A DNA stretch of 64,000 nt, from NCBI RefSeq assembly GCF_007680605.1, contig NZ_VEIO01000001.1, positions 1,302,001 through 1,366,000 of the forward strand, in the 5' to 3' direction. Both the position numbers and the translations under genes were made by a program. The stretch's first letter is position 1. Each line of letters opens with the position of its first letter. Source of the DNA: Paenibacillus xylanexedens (GTDB lineage: Bacteria > Bacillota > Bacilli > Paenibacillales > Paenibacillaceae). The notes beneath the pieces are model-generated. The model was given only the letters and a program-made list of their open reading frames with translations. It did no database searches and was not told the DNA's origin. This document shows, in pieces, positions 26,397 to 36,120 of this stretch.

Positions 26397-27857
26397 ATGA
26401 ACAAACATGAATATTTGCAACATATCGATACCCGTATTGCTAACGGAAAATTCAAGGACAACTGGACTTCGCTTCGTGAAATTGTCGTTCCCGAGTGGTA
26501 TCCAAAAGCGAAATTCGGCATTTTCATCCATTGGGGCGTGTATTCGGTTCCGGCTTATGATAGTGAGTGGTACTCCCGTAATATGTACATTCAAGGGTCC
26601 AAGGCTTATGAACACCATCTTGAGGTGTATGGGGATCATAAGGAGTTTGGATATAAAGATTTCATCCCGATGTTTAAGGCAGAGAACTTTGATGCAGATG
26701 AATGGGCGACTCTTTTTAAACAAGCAGGTGCAAAATATGTAATGCCGGTTGCCGAGCATCATGACGGTTTTCAGATGTATAAAAGTTCTATCTCTCACTA
26801 TAACACATATGAAATGGGCCCTAAACGTGATGTGTTAGGTGAGATGAAAGTCGCCTATGAAAAGCATGGGTTGACCTTCTGTGTGTCGTCCCACCGTGCC
26901 GAGCACTGGTTCTTCATGTCTCATGGCAAAGAATTCGATTCCGATATCAAGGAACCGTTGCATTGCGGAGATTTCTATTGGCCCGCCATGCCGGAGCCTC
27001 CCGATTTTCAAGACCTGTACGGCTCACCGCCTTCGGACGAATTTCTGGAGGATTGGCTCATTCGGTGCTGTGAACTGGTAGATGAGTATCAACCGAGGGT
27101 GTTCTATTTCGACTGGTGGATTCATACGGCGGCGTTCAAGCCCTATCTAAAAAAGTTTGCAGCGTATTATTATAACAAAGGCGAGGAGTGGGGCATTCCG
27201 GTTGCCATCAATTACAAGCATGATGCGTTCATGTTTGGTGCAGCGGTTCCTGATGTAGAGCGTGGACAATTCGCTGAGCTGAAGCCTTATTTTTGGCAGA
27301 CGGATACAGCAGTTGCGAGAAATTCCTGGTGTTATACGGAAAATAACGAGTACAAAACGGCAGAAGAGATTATTCGGGATCTTGTGGATATCGTCAGTAA
27401 AAATGGAAGTCTGCTGCTCAATATCGGGCCACGTGCAGACGGAACGATTCCAGACGAGGATCGCAATATCCTGCTGGCTATAGGGAAGTGGCTGGAAGTG
27501 AACGGAGAGGCCATCTATGAGACCTCGTTCTGGCGTACGTATGGGGAAGGGCCAACAGAAGTGAAGGAAGGCCAGTTCACGGACGGGGATACGAAGGTTT
27601 TTACATGTGAGGATATACGCTTTACGGTGAAAGGAAATAGTCTTTATGCGACGGTAATGGTGTACCCGGATAACGGAATCGTGCACATTCAATCGTTGAA
27701 AGACGGATCTCCGCATTTTCATGGAATGATTGAGCAGGTTCGGATTCTGGGATATGAAGAACAGCCGAATTGGGAGCGGGATGAAAATGCTCTAACGATT
27801 ACCACTACGAGTGTGCAGAGCAACGTACCTGTTGTATTTAAAATTGATCTGGATTAA
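26397..27857 (+). CDS. GH29 alpha-L-fucosidase
   Basis: The 486-residue protein has the GH29 signatures FGIFIHWGVYSVPAYDSEWY, VAEHHDGFQMY and VFYFDWW, whose Asp (D239) fits the catalytic nucleophile; NGSLLLNIGPRADG closes the barrel. It removes alpha-linked fucose from glycans. There is no signal peptide, so it acts on imported oligosaccharides in the cytoplasm. GGAAAGGGTGGGG precedes the ATG. It diverges from an AraC-type regulator; no transporter is adjacent. Confidence 0.9.
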   Translation: MNKHEYLQHIDTRIANGKFKDNWTSLREIVVPEWYPKAKFGIFIHWGVYSVPAYDSEWYSRNMYIQGSKAYEHHLEVYGDHKEFGYKDFIPMFKAENFDADEWATLFKQAGAKYVMPVAEHHDGFQMYKSSISHYNTYEMGPKRDVLGEMKVAYEKHGLTFCVSSHRAEHWFFMSHGKEFDSDIKEPLHCGDFYWPAMPEPPDFQDLYGSPPSDEFLEDWLIRCCELVDEYQPRVFYFDWWIHTAAFKPYLKKFAAYYYNKGEEWGIPVAINYKHDAFMFGAAVPDVERGQFAELKPYFWQTDTAVARNSWCYTENNEYKTAEEIIRDLVDIVSKNGSLLLNIGPRADGTIPDEDRNILLAIGKWLEVNGEAIYETSFWRTYGEGPTEVKEGQFTDGDTKVFTCEDIRFTVKGNSLYATVMVYPDNGIVHIQSLKDGSPHFHGMIEQVRILGYEEQPNWERDENALTITTTSVQSNVPVVFKIDLD

Positions 27858-27865
27858 GTGTGAAG

Positions 27866-27895
27866 AGAACCGGCGTAAGGGCTGGTTCTTTTTTT
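27866..27895 (+). terminator. Terminator after fucosidase gene
   Basis: GAACC-G-GC pairs with GC-T-GGTTC, followed by T7. Confidence 0.75.
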
Positions 27896-27996
27896 GGATT
27901 ATGCGCAAATGCGAAAGGGGTATAGGTCGAAGGTGTATACAATAGATATTCAAAAGCATGATATAGACTTATTTTCTATTTTTTTCAAATAAGGAC

Positions 27997-28025
27997 TTGT
28001 GCAGTTTCCACTTTGAAACTATACT
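27997..28025 (+). promoter_or_regulatory. Promoter candidate with dyad in spacer
   Basis: TTGTGC and TATACT are 17 bases apart, and the spacer is filled by AGTTTC-CACTTT-GAAACT, a perfect 6+6 dyad. It lies about 480 bases before the protease start. Confidence 0.4.
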
Positions 28026-28182
28026 ATACCAATAAAATCCAATTAAAGCCTAAATTTAACTTTTATATGTAATTCAAGATGTACCCTGCTATTCAAACCC
28101 GTACGAATCACCCAGATTCACATACCACTTCATGGCAAGCGTTATACGATCACTTCTGAATATCCTCCACACGAATGCTTAC

Positions 28183-28232
28183 GACATCCCGGTTACTCTC
28201 TTATGACATCCACACTAATTATTGATGACATC
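28183..28232 (+). promoter_or_regulatory. Three direct GACATC repeats with 22-bp period
   Basis: ACGACATC, ATGACATC and ATGACATC place GACATC at 28183, 28205 and 28227. Equal two-turn spacing puts all copies on one DNA face, as in response-regulator arrays. Confidence 0.5.
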
Positions 28233-28503
28233 AGTCAGCATATAGACTTTTATCTAAATACCATTTCTTCACATTTATTTAACCTATGGACAATTTTCGA
28301 ATGTATCAGTCCCCTATGTTCCTAACCAAACCTGTAAAGGAGGTGAGGCCGTATGTGAAATGAAAAGAAGGTAAGCAAGGTGAAGTAAATAATGTCCGAT
28401 GATGCTCACTACACCGCTACAAAATCAGCAATTGCATACATTCACAGAGAAGGGTACTTGTACTAGATCAAATCATAAAACCGGGTAAAAGGAGTGGAAA
28501 AGT

Positions 28504-31500
28504 TTGATTAAATTAAAACCGTTACGCAAGCCCGTTTCCATGGGGCTCTCGCTTCTCCTTGCATTATCAATGGCACTTCCGGTTTCTGCACAGAACTCAT
28601 CCTCATCTAAAATCGATATGAAGTCCAGCTTGGCTGAGGTTTCAACGTCTAAAGTGAATGCCAAACTGACCAAAGCCTTTGAAGGCAGCGAATATGTCAC
28701 CTATCTTGTCAAAATGAAGGAACAGGTGGATACCAAGGCTGTCTCCAAACAAGCGATGGAAAAGGCAACGATTGCCAAGGAAACACCTTCGGCAACCAAG
28801 CTCTCTGTGCGGAACTCTGTGGTGAGTTCACTTCGTGAAACCGCCTCGCGGACACAATATTCGATCGAAAATTATCTGGAAAAGGAAATTGACCTCGGGA
28901 AGGTCAAAGATTATAAAAGTTATTTTATCGTGAATTCACTCGCGGTCACCAGTACCAAAGAAGTCATGGAACAGATTGCGTTGCTGCCAGAGGTAGAGAA
29001 AATTCTGCCGAACGAAACGCGATATCTGGATAAGGCGGAAGTAAGCAAGCAGCCAGCGAGTGTCTCGACAGAGAAGGATTCCGTCCAATCACCGGCTAAA
29101 GAGTCGGCTTCACAAGGAAGCGCAACCAAAGAAGCGGATTCCAAGGTGAAGAAACAGACGGAAAATGTGGAATGGAATATTGACTACATCAATGCACCTG
29201 CAGTTTGGGAGCGGGGCATTGATGGCACGGGCATCGTAGTTGCGAACCTGGACAGTGGCGTGGATTACACGCATCCTGCGCTTCGCAGTAAATGGCGTGG
29301 TCTGGACGCTTCAGGCAATGTCGTTGATCCAGAGCTAAGCTGGTACGATCCGCATAGTGGCGCGACTCTTCCTGCTGATGGGGATGGACACGGTACCCAC
29401 ACGATGGGAACGATGGTTGGTTCCGAAGCGAACGGCACGAATAAGATCGGCGTTGCACCTGGTGCAAAGTGGATCGGAGTACGTATTTTTAATCCGGAAA
29501 CAACAGATGCCATTATTCTGGATGGCGGACAATGGCTCATTGCCCCAGTGGATGCCGAAGGCAATCTGCATCCTGAACTCGCACCGGACGTTGTAAACAA
29601 TTCATGGGGCGGAGGTCCAGGTTTGGATGAGTGGTTCAGACCCATGGTTCAGGCTTGGCGTGATGCTCAGATCTTCCCAGAGTTCTCTGCTGGAAATACA
29701 ACCTTGACCAATCCGGGAGGCCCGGCTTCAGTTGCGAACCCGGCTAACTATCCGGAGAGTTTTGCTACAGGAGCAACCGATATTAACGGCAACTTAGGTT
29801 CATTCTCATTGCTGGGACCATCCCCGTACAATGAGATCAAACCAGAAGTATCCGCCCCTGGCGTGAACATTCGTTCAGCCGTGCCTGGAGGTACATATGA
29901 AGGTGGATGGAACGGCACATCCATGGCAGGTCCGCATACGACGGCGCTCGCAGCATTGTTGCTTCAAGCGAACCACTCTCTTAACGTGGATCAGCTGGAA
30001 CAGATCATCATGGATACGGCGACACCGCGAACCGATAGCAAATTTCCGGTTACCCCGAATAACGGTTATGGTCACGGAATCATTAACGCACTGGATGCGG
30101 TTGGTTCGGTTCTAGAAGGCATCGGCACGGTCTCCGGTAGAGTTGTCACGGCTGGCGATGACTTGGAAGAGCCGGTGCTGGAGCACACGCCGGTAAATAC
30201 GGCCTTTACGGGTCTGGACATTCCTTTAACGGCACATGTGACAGATAATGTAGCGGTGGTTTCAGTCGAAGCTTTTGCCAGAACCAAAGGCACGAAGCAG
30301 TACGTCTATCTGCCCATGAATCGGATTGAAGGAGACAGTAAAGCGGGTACGTATACTGCGACGATTCCGGCTTTCTTGATTGAACCAGAAGGCGTGGAGT
30401 ATTACATTCGAGTGAATGATTACGGCAACAATGGATTTGAGAGTAAGGTATATAACATCGCGGTGTCTAATGGTGTCAAACCTGGATACTTGCAGGACTT
30501 TGAAGCCGATCAGCTTGGCTTTACTACAGGCGGCACAGGAAGCACCTGGGTTTGGGGGGCACCTGTGAGCGGACCAAAAGGTGCTTATTCAGGTGAGAAA
30601 GTGATTGCTACCAATCTGCAAGGCACGTATCTGCCTAACAGTAATGCGTACTTGCTTGCTCCTCCGATCGACTTGACAGAAAGCCCTGAAGGGGCATTGT
30701 TAACATTCAAACATTGGTATGACCTCGAAAATAATCTCGATTTTGGCAAGGTATACATTGCTACTGAAAATAACGACTATGTATTTGAAGAACTGCTTAG
30801 TTACACAGGGACGAGTGGTGGATGGAAAACACAGTACATTGATCTGCGCGATTATGCCGGACAGCAGGTGTTCATCCAGTTTAACCTGACCAGTGATGCT
30901 TCAGTTCAGAAAGCTGGCTGGTATATCGATGACTTTGCCGTTCAGGAACTGGACGATATTGCTCCAGGAACGCCTTCGGCTTTGTCTGCAACTGCGGATA
31001 TTTTAGGTAACGTAACCCTGAACTGGACGGGTTCGGATGATGAGGATCTTGAATCTTATGTCGTCTACCGTTCCGAAACGGCTAGTTCCGGTTATGAGGC
31101 TGTCGGCACGGTGAAGAAAACCACATTTACGGATACGGCTACAGAGTCGAACTCTACGTATTATTACACTGTGGCGGCACGTGACTATAGTGGTAACGAA
31201 AGTGAGAAATCGAATGAAATTTCCATTACCGTAGAGGTGCCGGAAGATATTTATATCGATTCGTTTGATGGAAACGATGATAATGGATGGACTCATGCCG
31301 GAACCAAGGATGAGTGGGAGCGAGGTATCCCGTTAACGGGTCCTTTAAGTGCGGTATCCCCGCCTAATGTGTGGGCAACCGATCTTGACAACACGTATGA
31401 GAATGGTTCCAACTACTCACTGGTGTCCCCGGTGATTGATTTGACGGATGTCTCTGATGCGACACTTACGTTTAATCACTGGTATGAGATTGAAGGTGGA

Positions 31501-33783
31501 TATGACTTCGGTTATGTCGAAGCAACCAAAGATGGAGGAACAACCTGGACGGAACTCGGCAAATTCTCGCATAACACCAACGGAAAACAGTGGACACCTG
31601 TCTTCTATGGACTGAATGCACTGACCGGGAATGAAGTTCAATTCCGTTTCCGGTTAACCTCGGATAACAGCGTGGTGAGAACGGGCTGGTTTATCGATGA
31701 TTTCCGTGTACTGGGTGTTGCTACACCAACGGTAACAAAGGATGAAGTCGTTGTGCTTTCAAGTGACAAGCCTAAACCGGACTATGATAATCCATGGTAC
31801 AAAGTCACGCGTACAGACAAATCAACGTTCAATCAGACGAAACAGCAGGAGCCTGACGCCCTAAAACCGGGAACAGGTTCAGTTCAGCCACAAAGTCTCC
31901 CGGCGAGTGCAACGGTCACTGTGCTTGAGACCGGGCGTTCCGTGAAAACAGACTCGTCAACAGGCAAGTACAGCTTCACGCATGTTGCAGGAGAGTATAC
32001 GTTAAAAGCGGAAGCATACGGTTATTATCCGCAAACGAAAACGGTGACGATCACAGATGGTGGCGGAGCCAAAGCCAACTTCAATCTGGAAACGATCCCT
32101 TATGGACAGATCAAAGGGGTAGTTAAGGATGAACGCTCAGGTCAACCGATAGCGGATGCCTCGGTGCTCGTTGTGGAGGATGCTAAAGTAGCAGAGGTTC
32201 GTACAGGAGCAGACGGAAGCTTTACGCTTCAAGTGTTAGAGGGAAGTTACACATTGTCGGTTCGCGCGGCGGACTACTACAGCAAAAAAGTTACGGTGAC
32301 TGTACCGGGCAACGGCACAGTAGATAGTAATATCGCTTTGAAACCATTTATCGGTTTCCCTGGTGAAATTGCGTATGACGACGGTACAGCCGAGAATGCA
32401 AGAGCCTTTAATGCTGCCGATAATGCGTGGGCCGTTCGAATGACTCCAGAGCTTGAAACAGCACAACTCACGGGAGCTTCGTTCCGATTCTGGAATACGG
32501 AGTGGCCTGTACCTGGTGGGACTGCTTTCCAATACGCGGTTTATGATGCATCAGGCGCTGGTGGCGCACCAGGCAAAAAGCTTGCTGGACCGTTCAATGG
32601 TACGGCACTGCGGAACGATCAGTGGACTTCCGTGGAATTCCCTGAGCCGATTATTGTGACAGGTGATTTCTACATCGTTTATATCCAGAGTTTAGCGGGT
32701 ACAGCCGCTCCTGGTCTGGCTACGGACGAGGACGGGACTTATGCGGCACGTAGCTGGCAGCGTGTAAGCGGGGCATGGAGTGCTTCACCTGCTGAAGAGG
32801 GGAACTACATGATCCGCGCGGTGGTACAATATCCGGTGAATGCTCCGGTGCTTACACCACCAGCGAATACGTATACCAATCAGTCTACCTTTACGGTCGC
32901 TGGAACATCTCCTGCTTCTGGAGCACAGATCAAGTTTTACAATGGCAAGGATGCTGCAGGAACAACAACCGTAAATAACGGGACATTCTCTTATGGAGTG
33001 AAGCTGCGGGCTGGCGTTAATGTGATTACCGCAGAAGCTGTCATTAATGGTAAAACGACAGATCGTTCGCTTCCAGTCATTATCATCCTTGACCAGACCA
33101 AACCTCAAGTGAACGTTGTCAGTCCAGCGGAAGGAAGCCGGATTAATACCGAGGTCGTTCATGTGACTGGCAGTGTGGTGGAACAATTCCTCGACAAAGT
33201 CACCGTGAATGGTCAGACCGTGCAAGTGGACAGAGACAGAAAGTTCAGTCACCGTGTACTGGTGAACAAAGGTGAAAACATCATTACTATTGTGGCAACC
33301 GATCTTGCCGGAAATAAAACGACAGTAACACGTAAGGTTTATGTGGAAACGGAAGTGCCTGAACTTACCGATATCACACCAGCCCAAGATGTACGAATTA
33401 CATCAGGGGAAAGTCTCAACGTTTCATTCAAAAGCAAACCGGGATTGGAAGCTTCTTTCCGGGTTCAGTTGCCTTTGAATCTGAACGCGGACGGTGCGGG
33501 AGAGGTGCCTCTGGTGGAAACAGAACCGGGTGTATACACAGGCTCTTACACAACACCTGCTAATCTTGTGCTTGAAGGTGGAGTCATTGTGATCCGGGCA
33601 CAGGATGCAGCAGGCAACAAGGCTGAAGCTCAAGCCGCTGGAAAATTGTTTGTCCATGCAGAGCAAGGAGAAAACAAAGCAGAAGGGCAGCCAGCTCCTG
33701 AGAAGGAAGCTGATGCAGGAAGTGATTTGAAATCGGAACAAACGGATACAGGTTCTGCTCCTGCTGAAGGTCTTGAACCATGA
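28504..33783 (+). CDS. Giant secreted S8 subtilase (bacillopeptidase F-like)
   Basis: This 1759-residue precursor has a signal peptide (1-30, ending PVSAQ), an I9-type inhibitor propeptide (about 60-185), and a subtilase domain with D250 (LDSGVD), H296 (GHGTH) and S473 (GTSMAGPH). The C-terminal half adds an immune-inhibitor-A/MAM-like jelly roll (about 660-820), an FN3 domain (about 825-915), a second jelly roll (about 920-1075), two carboxypeptidase-regulatory-like domains (about 1140-1280), a beta-sandwich, and Ig-like repeats. It ends in an acidic Pro/Glu tail with no LPXTG anchor. Bacillopeptidase F of B. subtilis is about 1430 residues, so this is enlarged. The start is TTG 28504 with AAAGGAG upstream. 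Confidence 0.9.
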   Translation: MIKLKPLRKPVSMGLSLLLALSMALPVSAQNSSSSKIDMKSSLAEVSTSKVNAKLTKAFEGSEYVTYLVKMKEQVDTKAVSKQAMEKATIAKETPSATKLSVRNSVVSSLRETASRTQYSIENYLEKEIDLGKVKDYKSYFIVNSLAVTSTKEVMEQIALLPEVEKILPNETRYLDKAEVSKQPASVSTEKDSVQSPAKESASQGSATKEADSKVKKQTENVEWNIDYINAPAVWERGIDGTGIVVANLDSGVDYTHPALRSKWRGLDASGNVVDPELSWYDPHSGATLPADGDGHGTHTMGTMVGSEANGTNKIGVAPGAKWIGVRIFNPETTDAIILDGGQWLIAPVDAEGNLHPELAPDVVNNSWGGGPGLDEWFRPMVQAWRDAQIFPEFSAGNTTLTNPGGPASVANPANYPESFATGATDINGNLGSFSLLGPSPYNEIKPEVSAPGVNIRSAVPGGTYEGGWNGTSMAGPHTTALAALLLQANHSLNVDQLEQIIMDTATPRTDSKFPVTPNNGYGHGIINALDAVGSVLEGIGTVSGRVVTAGDDLEEPVLEHTPVNTAFTGLDIPLTAHVTDNVAVVSVEAFARTKGTKQYVYLPMNRIEGDSKAGTYTATIPAFLIEPEGVEYYIRVNDYGNNGFESKVYNIAVSNGVKPGYLQDFEADQLGFTTGGTGSTWVWGAPVSGPKGAYSGEKVIATNLQGTYLPNSNAYLLAPPIDLTESPEGALLTFKHWYDLENNLDFGKVYIATENNDYVFEELLSYTGTSGGWKTQYIDLRDYAGQQVFIQFNLTSDASVQKAGWYIDDFAVQELDDIAPGTPSALSATADILGNVTLNWTGSDDEDLESYVVYRSETASSGYEAVGTVKKTTFTDTATESNSTYYYTVAARDYSGNESEKSNEISITVEVPEDIYIDSFDGNDDNGWTHAGTKDEWERGIPLTGPLSAVSPPNVWATDLDNTYENGSNYSLVSPVIDLTDVSDATLTFNHWYEIEGGYDFGYVEATKDGGTTWTELGKFSHNTNGKQWTPVFYGLNALTGNEVQFRFRLTSDNSVVRTGWFIDDFRVLGVATPTVTKDEVVVLSSDKPKPDYDNPWYKVTRTDKSTFNQTKQQEPDALKPGTGSVQPQSLPASATVTVLETGRSVKTDSSTGKYSFTHVAGEYTLKAEAYGYYPQTKTVTITDGGGAKANFNLETIPYGQIKGVVKDERSGQPIADASVLVVEDAKVAEVRTGADGSFTLQVLEGSYTLSVRAADYYSKKVTVTVPGNGTVDSNIALKPFIGFPGEIAYDDGTAENARAFNAADNAWAVRMTPELETAQLTGASFRFWNTEWPVPGGTAFQYAVYDASGAGGAPGKKLAGPFNGTALRNDQWTSVEFPEPIIVTGDFYIVYIQSLAGTAAPGLATDEDGTYAARSWQRVSGAWSASPAEEGNYMIRAVVQYPVNAPVLTPPANTYTNQSTFTVAGTSPASGAQIKFYNGKDAAGTTTVNNGTFSYGVKLRAGVNVITAEAVINGKTTDRSLPVIIILDQTKPQVNVVSPAEGSRINTEVVHVTGSVVEQFLDKVTVNGQTVQVDRDRKFSHRVLVNKGENIITIVATDLAGNKTTVTRKVYVETEVPELTDITPAQDVRITSGESLNVSFKSKPGLEASFRVQLPLNLNADGAGEVPLVETEPGVYTGSYTTPANLVLEGGVIVIRAQDAAGNKAEAQAAGKLFVHAEQGENKAEGQPAPEKEADAGSDLKSEQTDTGSAPAEGLEP

Positions 33784-33859
33784 ATTGAGTAGAAGACAAA
33801 CGTATTAAAAAGGCAATTTTAACGAATGACTTATTTTAGATGTGGTTATGGCAGTAGAA

Positions 33860-33897
33860 GCGGCAAGCCCAGCAATCAGGGCTTGCCGCTTTTTTTG
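33860..33897 (+). terminator. Terminator after subtilase gene
   Basis: CGGCAAGCCC pairs with GGGCTTGCCG, followed by T7. Confidence 0.9.
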
Positions 33898-34044
33898 TCT
33901 GGTTCACCTTCATTTGGGAGAGGAGAATTAAATGTCGTAATCTTATATATGAATTGTCGTGAGTTTCGATTAAAAATAAACAAATCATGTGATACCTTAT
34001 AGATACGTTGTCAGAATATTATATACTATGGAGGGAAGACATCC

Positions 34045-35052
34045 GTGACCATTCGAATTGGAAAAATCAGTTTGTGGCATGTACATGCATGGGACTACAT
34101 CAAGCAAGCCCAGGAACATAAGGATACAGTAATCGCCGCCGTGTGGGACGAAGACCCGAAGCGTGGGCAGGAAGCCGCTGACCGCTTGAACGTGCCCTTT
34201 TATTCATCGCTTGAGGATATGCTGGCACAAGATGACATTGATGCGGTAATTGTAGATGCGCCTACACGTCTCCATGAAGAGGTGATTACGGCAGCTGCCA
34301 AGGCGGGGAAACATATTTTCACCGAAAAAGTCATTGCCGCTACGCAAGTGGAGTCTAATGTGATTCTGAAAGAGGTGGAGGCAAACGGAGTTAAAATGAC
34401 CGTTTCTCTTCCGCGTCTATATGCTGGATATACGCTGACCATTCAAGACGTGCTTGAGCGCGGATTACTCGGTCAAGTTACATACGTGAGGGCGCGATTA
34501 TCCCATGATGGAGCGATCACAGATTGGCTTCCTCAGCATTTCTATGATCTGCATGACTGTAAGGGCGGAGCACTGATTGATCTGGGCTGTCACCCGATGT
34601 ATTTAACGAGATTGTTTCTAAATCAGCCAATTACCGATGTGAGCGCAAACTTTGGTTATATTACAGGCAAAGAAGTTGAGGATAACGCAGTGGCAACCCT
34701 CTCAACCGCATCAGGAGCGATTGGGGTAGTCGAAGCGGGATTTGTGAACAGTCATTCACCTTTCACCATCGAAGTACATGGCACAGAGGGCACGTTGTTG
34801 TACGGCACGCCGGATTCCACATTGTTGATCCGCACGAAAGTAGCGGAAGGTCAGTATACGGATTGGACCGAACTTCCTGTTGCTGAAAATGTAGAAAGCG
34901 CATTCAATCAGTGGGTAGGACACATTCAACATGATACCGAGGACAGCGCAAACATCAACATGGCGATGGAGTTGACCCGTTTGATGGAGGCGGCGAATCG
35001 CTCAGCGAAGGAAGGTAGACGAATTGCGCTGACTGAGTTGCAAAGTTTTTGA
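34045..35052 (+). CDS. Gfo/Idh/MocA-family oxidoreductase (EKV variant)
   Basis: The 335-residue protein has an N-terminal Rossmann fold and a C-terminal Gfo/Idh/MocA domain (GGALIDLGCHPMYLTRLF). Members oxidise or reduce sugars and cyclitols with NAD(P). The usual EKP motif is FTEKV here: the catalytic lysine is kept and proline is replaced. The N-terminal strand also lacks the usual GxGxxG spacing (KISLWHVHAWDY), so cofactor binding may be unusual. The start is GTG 34045 with GGAGGGAAG upstream. It forms a group with the AraC gene and a second oxidoreductase downstream. Confidence 0.85.
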   Translation: MTIRIGKISLWHVHAWDYIKQAQEHKDTVIAAVWDEDPKRGQEAADRLNVPFYSSLEDMLAQDDIDAVIVDAPTRLHEEVITAAAKAGKHIFTEKVIAATQVESNVILKEVEANGVKMTVSLPRLYAGYTLTIQDVLERGLLGQVTYVRARLSHDGAITDWLPQHFYDLHDCKGGALIDLGCHPMYLTRLFLNQPITDVSANFGYITGKEVEDNAVATLSTASGAIGVVEAGFVNSHSPFTIEVHGTEGTLLYGTPDSTLLIRTKVAEGQYTDWTELPVAENVESAFNQWVGHIQHDTEDSANINMAMELTRLMEAANRSAKEGRRIALTELQSF

Positions 35053-35080
35053 TAAGAGGGCCATACAGGATTAGATTGGA

Positions 35081-35153
35081 TTATATAAGTTGAATGATTT
35101 ATTTACACTATAACGGAGTGGACTGTGTAAAACCTTTAGTTCAACTTATATAA
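35081..35153. promoter_or_regulatory. Nested inverted repeats between oxidoreductase and AraC gene
   Basis: TTATATAAGTTGAA (35081-35094) and TTCAACTTATATAA (35140-35153) are a perfect 14-base inverted repeat. Inside it TTTACAC (35102-35108) and GTGTAAA (35125-35131) form a second one. No T run follows, so a terminator is unlikely. Confidence 0.65.
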
Positions 35154-35187
35154 ATTCATCCTGCAAGGCGTTAAGGAGGAAGGCATC

Positions 35188-36111
35188 TTGAGTCTGTATC
35201 CGTATGAGAAAATGCTTGATCGGCAGGATCTCCTGGAGCGGCTTGATATTACCGTGGTATGGGGGCATTACGAGATTCGTGTGCTGCGATTTCACCTGAC
35301 GACGTTTCCCGCGGGACGTATTGTCGACTTTCATAACCATGCGGAGTATGAGTTCCATCTCATTCCTAGAGGAAAAGGCAAAGTTATTATTGATGATCAG
35401 TCCCACGCACTATCGGAAGGGCTGTTGTATCTAACCGGACCAGGGGTTGTTCATTATCAGGAAGCTGATGCCGAGCAGGATATGGATGAGTTGTGTCTTC
35501 ATGTGGATATCGTGCATAAACCACGAGAGCATGTCGATCCATGGGAAGTTGCGGAATCGGAAGAAACGATTGAAAAACTAAAGACACTTCCACATTTTCC
35601 GGTTCAGGATTATCACCGTGCGATGCTCTGTTTTCTCGAAGCGTACGAAGCATGTGACCACAAGATGGTCGGATATTATACCTCGATTAAACAGCTGGTT
35701 GTTAGCATTTTATTAAAAACGGTTCGCGCTTACGATACGGGCGGGATTCGAGCTCAAGCCCCCGTAAGGGATATGACGGTCTACCGATACGATTATGCCG
35801 TTCAGTACATGGAGGCTAACCATGCTTCTGTGGTGACGCTGGAGCATGTTGCCGAGAAGCTGCACATCAGTAGCCGCCAGTTGCAACGCATTTTTTATCA
35901 GGTACAGCCTGATATGCCGTTCAGCCGTGTGCTGGAGGACATTCGCTTGCGCGCGGTGTGCCGAAATTTACAGGAAAGCAACGTGTCCATTGAGCAAATT
36001 GCGGTTGGCTCCGGCTTTAACAACGCCAACTATTTGCATGCTGTGTTTCGCAAACGCCTCGGGATGACCCCGTCGGCTTTTCGCAAAATGAAACAACCAA
36101 TACTAAAGTGA
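35188..36111 (+). CDS. AraC-family regulator with cupin domain
   Basis: An N-terminal cupin (DFHNHAEYEFHLIPRGKGKV) of about 100 residues is followed by a linker and a C-terminal double helix-turn-helix (VTLEHVAEKLHISSRQLQRI, then GSGFNNANYLHAVFRKRLGM). The protein is 307 residues. TTG 35188 is the start, with AAGGAGG about 10 bases before it. It is flanked by two Gfo/Idh/MocA genes and probably activates sugar or cyclitol use by them. The 14-base inverted repeat lies directly upstream. Confidence 0.88.
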   Translation: MSLYPYEKMLDRQDLLERLDITVVWGHYEIRVLRFHLTTFPAGRIVDFHNHAEYEFHLIPRGKGKVIIDDQSHALSEGLLYLTGPGVVHYQEADAEQDMDELCLHVDIVHKPREHVDPWEVAESEETIEKLKTLPHFPVQDYHRAMLCFLEAYEACDHKMVGYYTSIKQLVVSILLKTVRAYDTGGIRAQAPVRDMTVYRYDYAVQYMEANHASVVTLEHVAEKLHISSRQLQRIFYQVQPDMPFSRVLEDIRLRAVCRNLQESNVSIEQIAVGSGFNNANYLHAVFRKRLGMTPSAFRKMKQPILK

Positions 36112-36120
36112 GGGTGACTT

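Larger units (their letters stand above)
27858..28503. other. 646-base upstream region of the subtilase gene
   Basis: After the fucosidase terminator this long region holds a promoter candidate with a dyad in its spacer (27997-28025) and three direct repeats with an exact 22-base period (28183-28232). I see no convincing ORF. The length suggests complex control of the protease gene. Confidence 0.5.

Noticed and set aside
27147-27722. 191-residue antisense ORF inside the fucosidase gene
   Set aside because: Shadow of a conserved glycoside hydrolase with no start site and no family wording.
32785-33387. 200-residue antisense ORF inside the subtilase gene
   Set aside because: It is opposite to Ig-like domain coding sequence, is rich in Cys/His as expected for shadow frames, and shows no domain.
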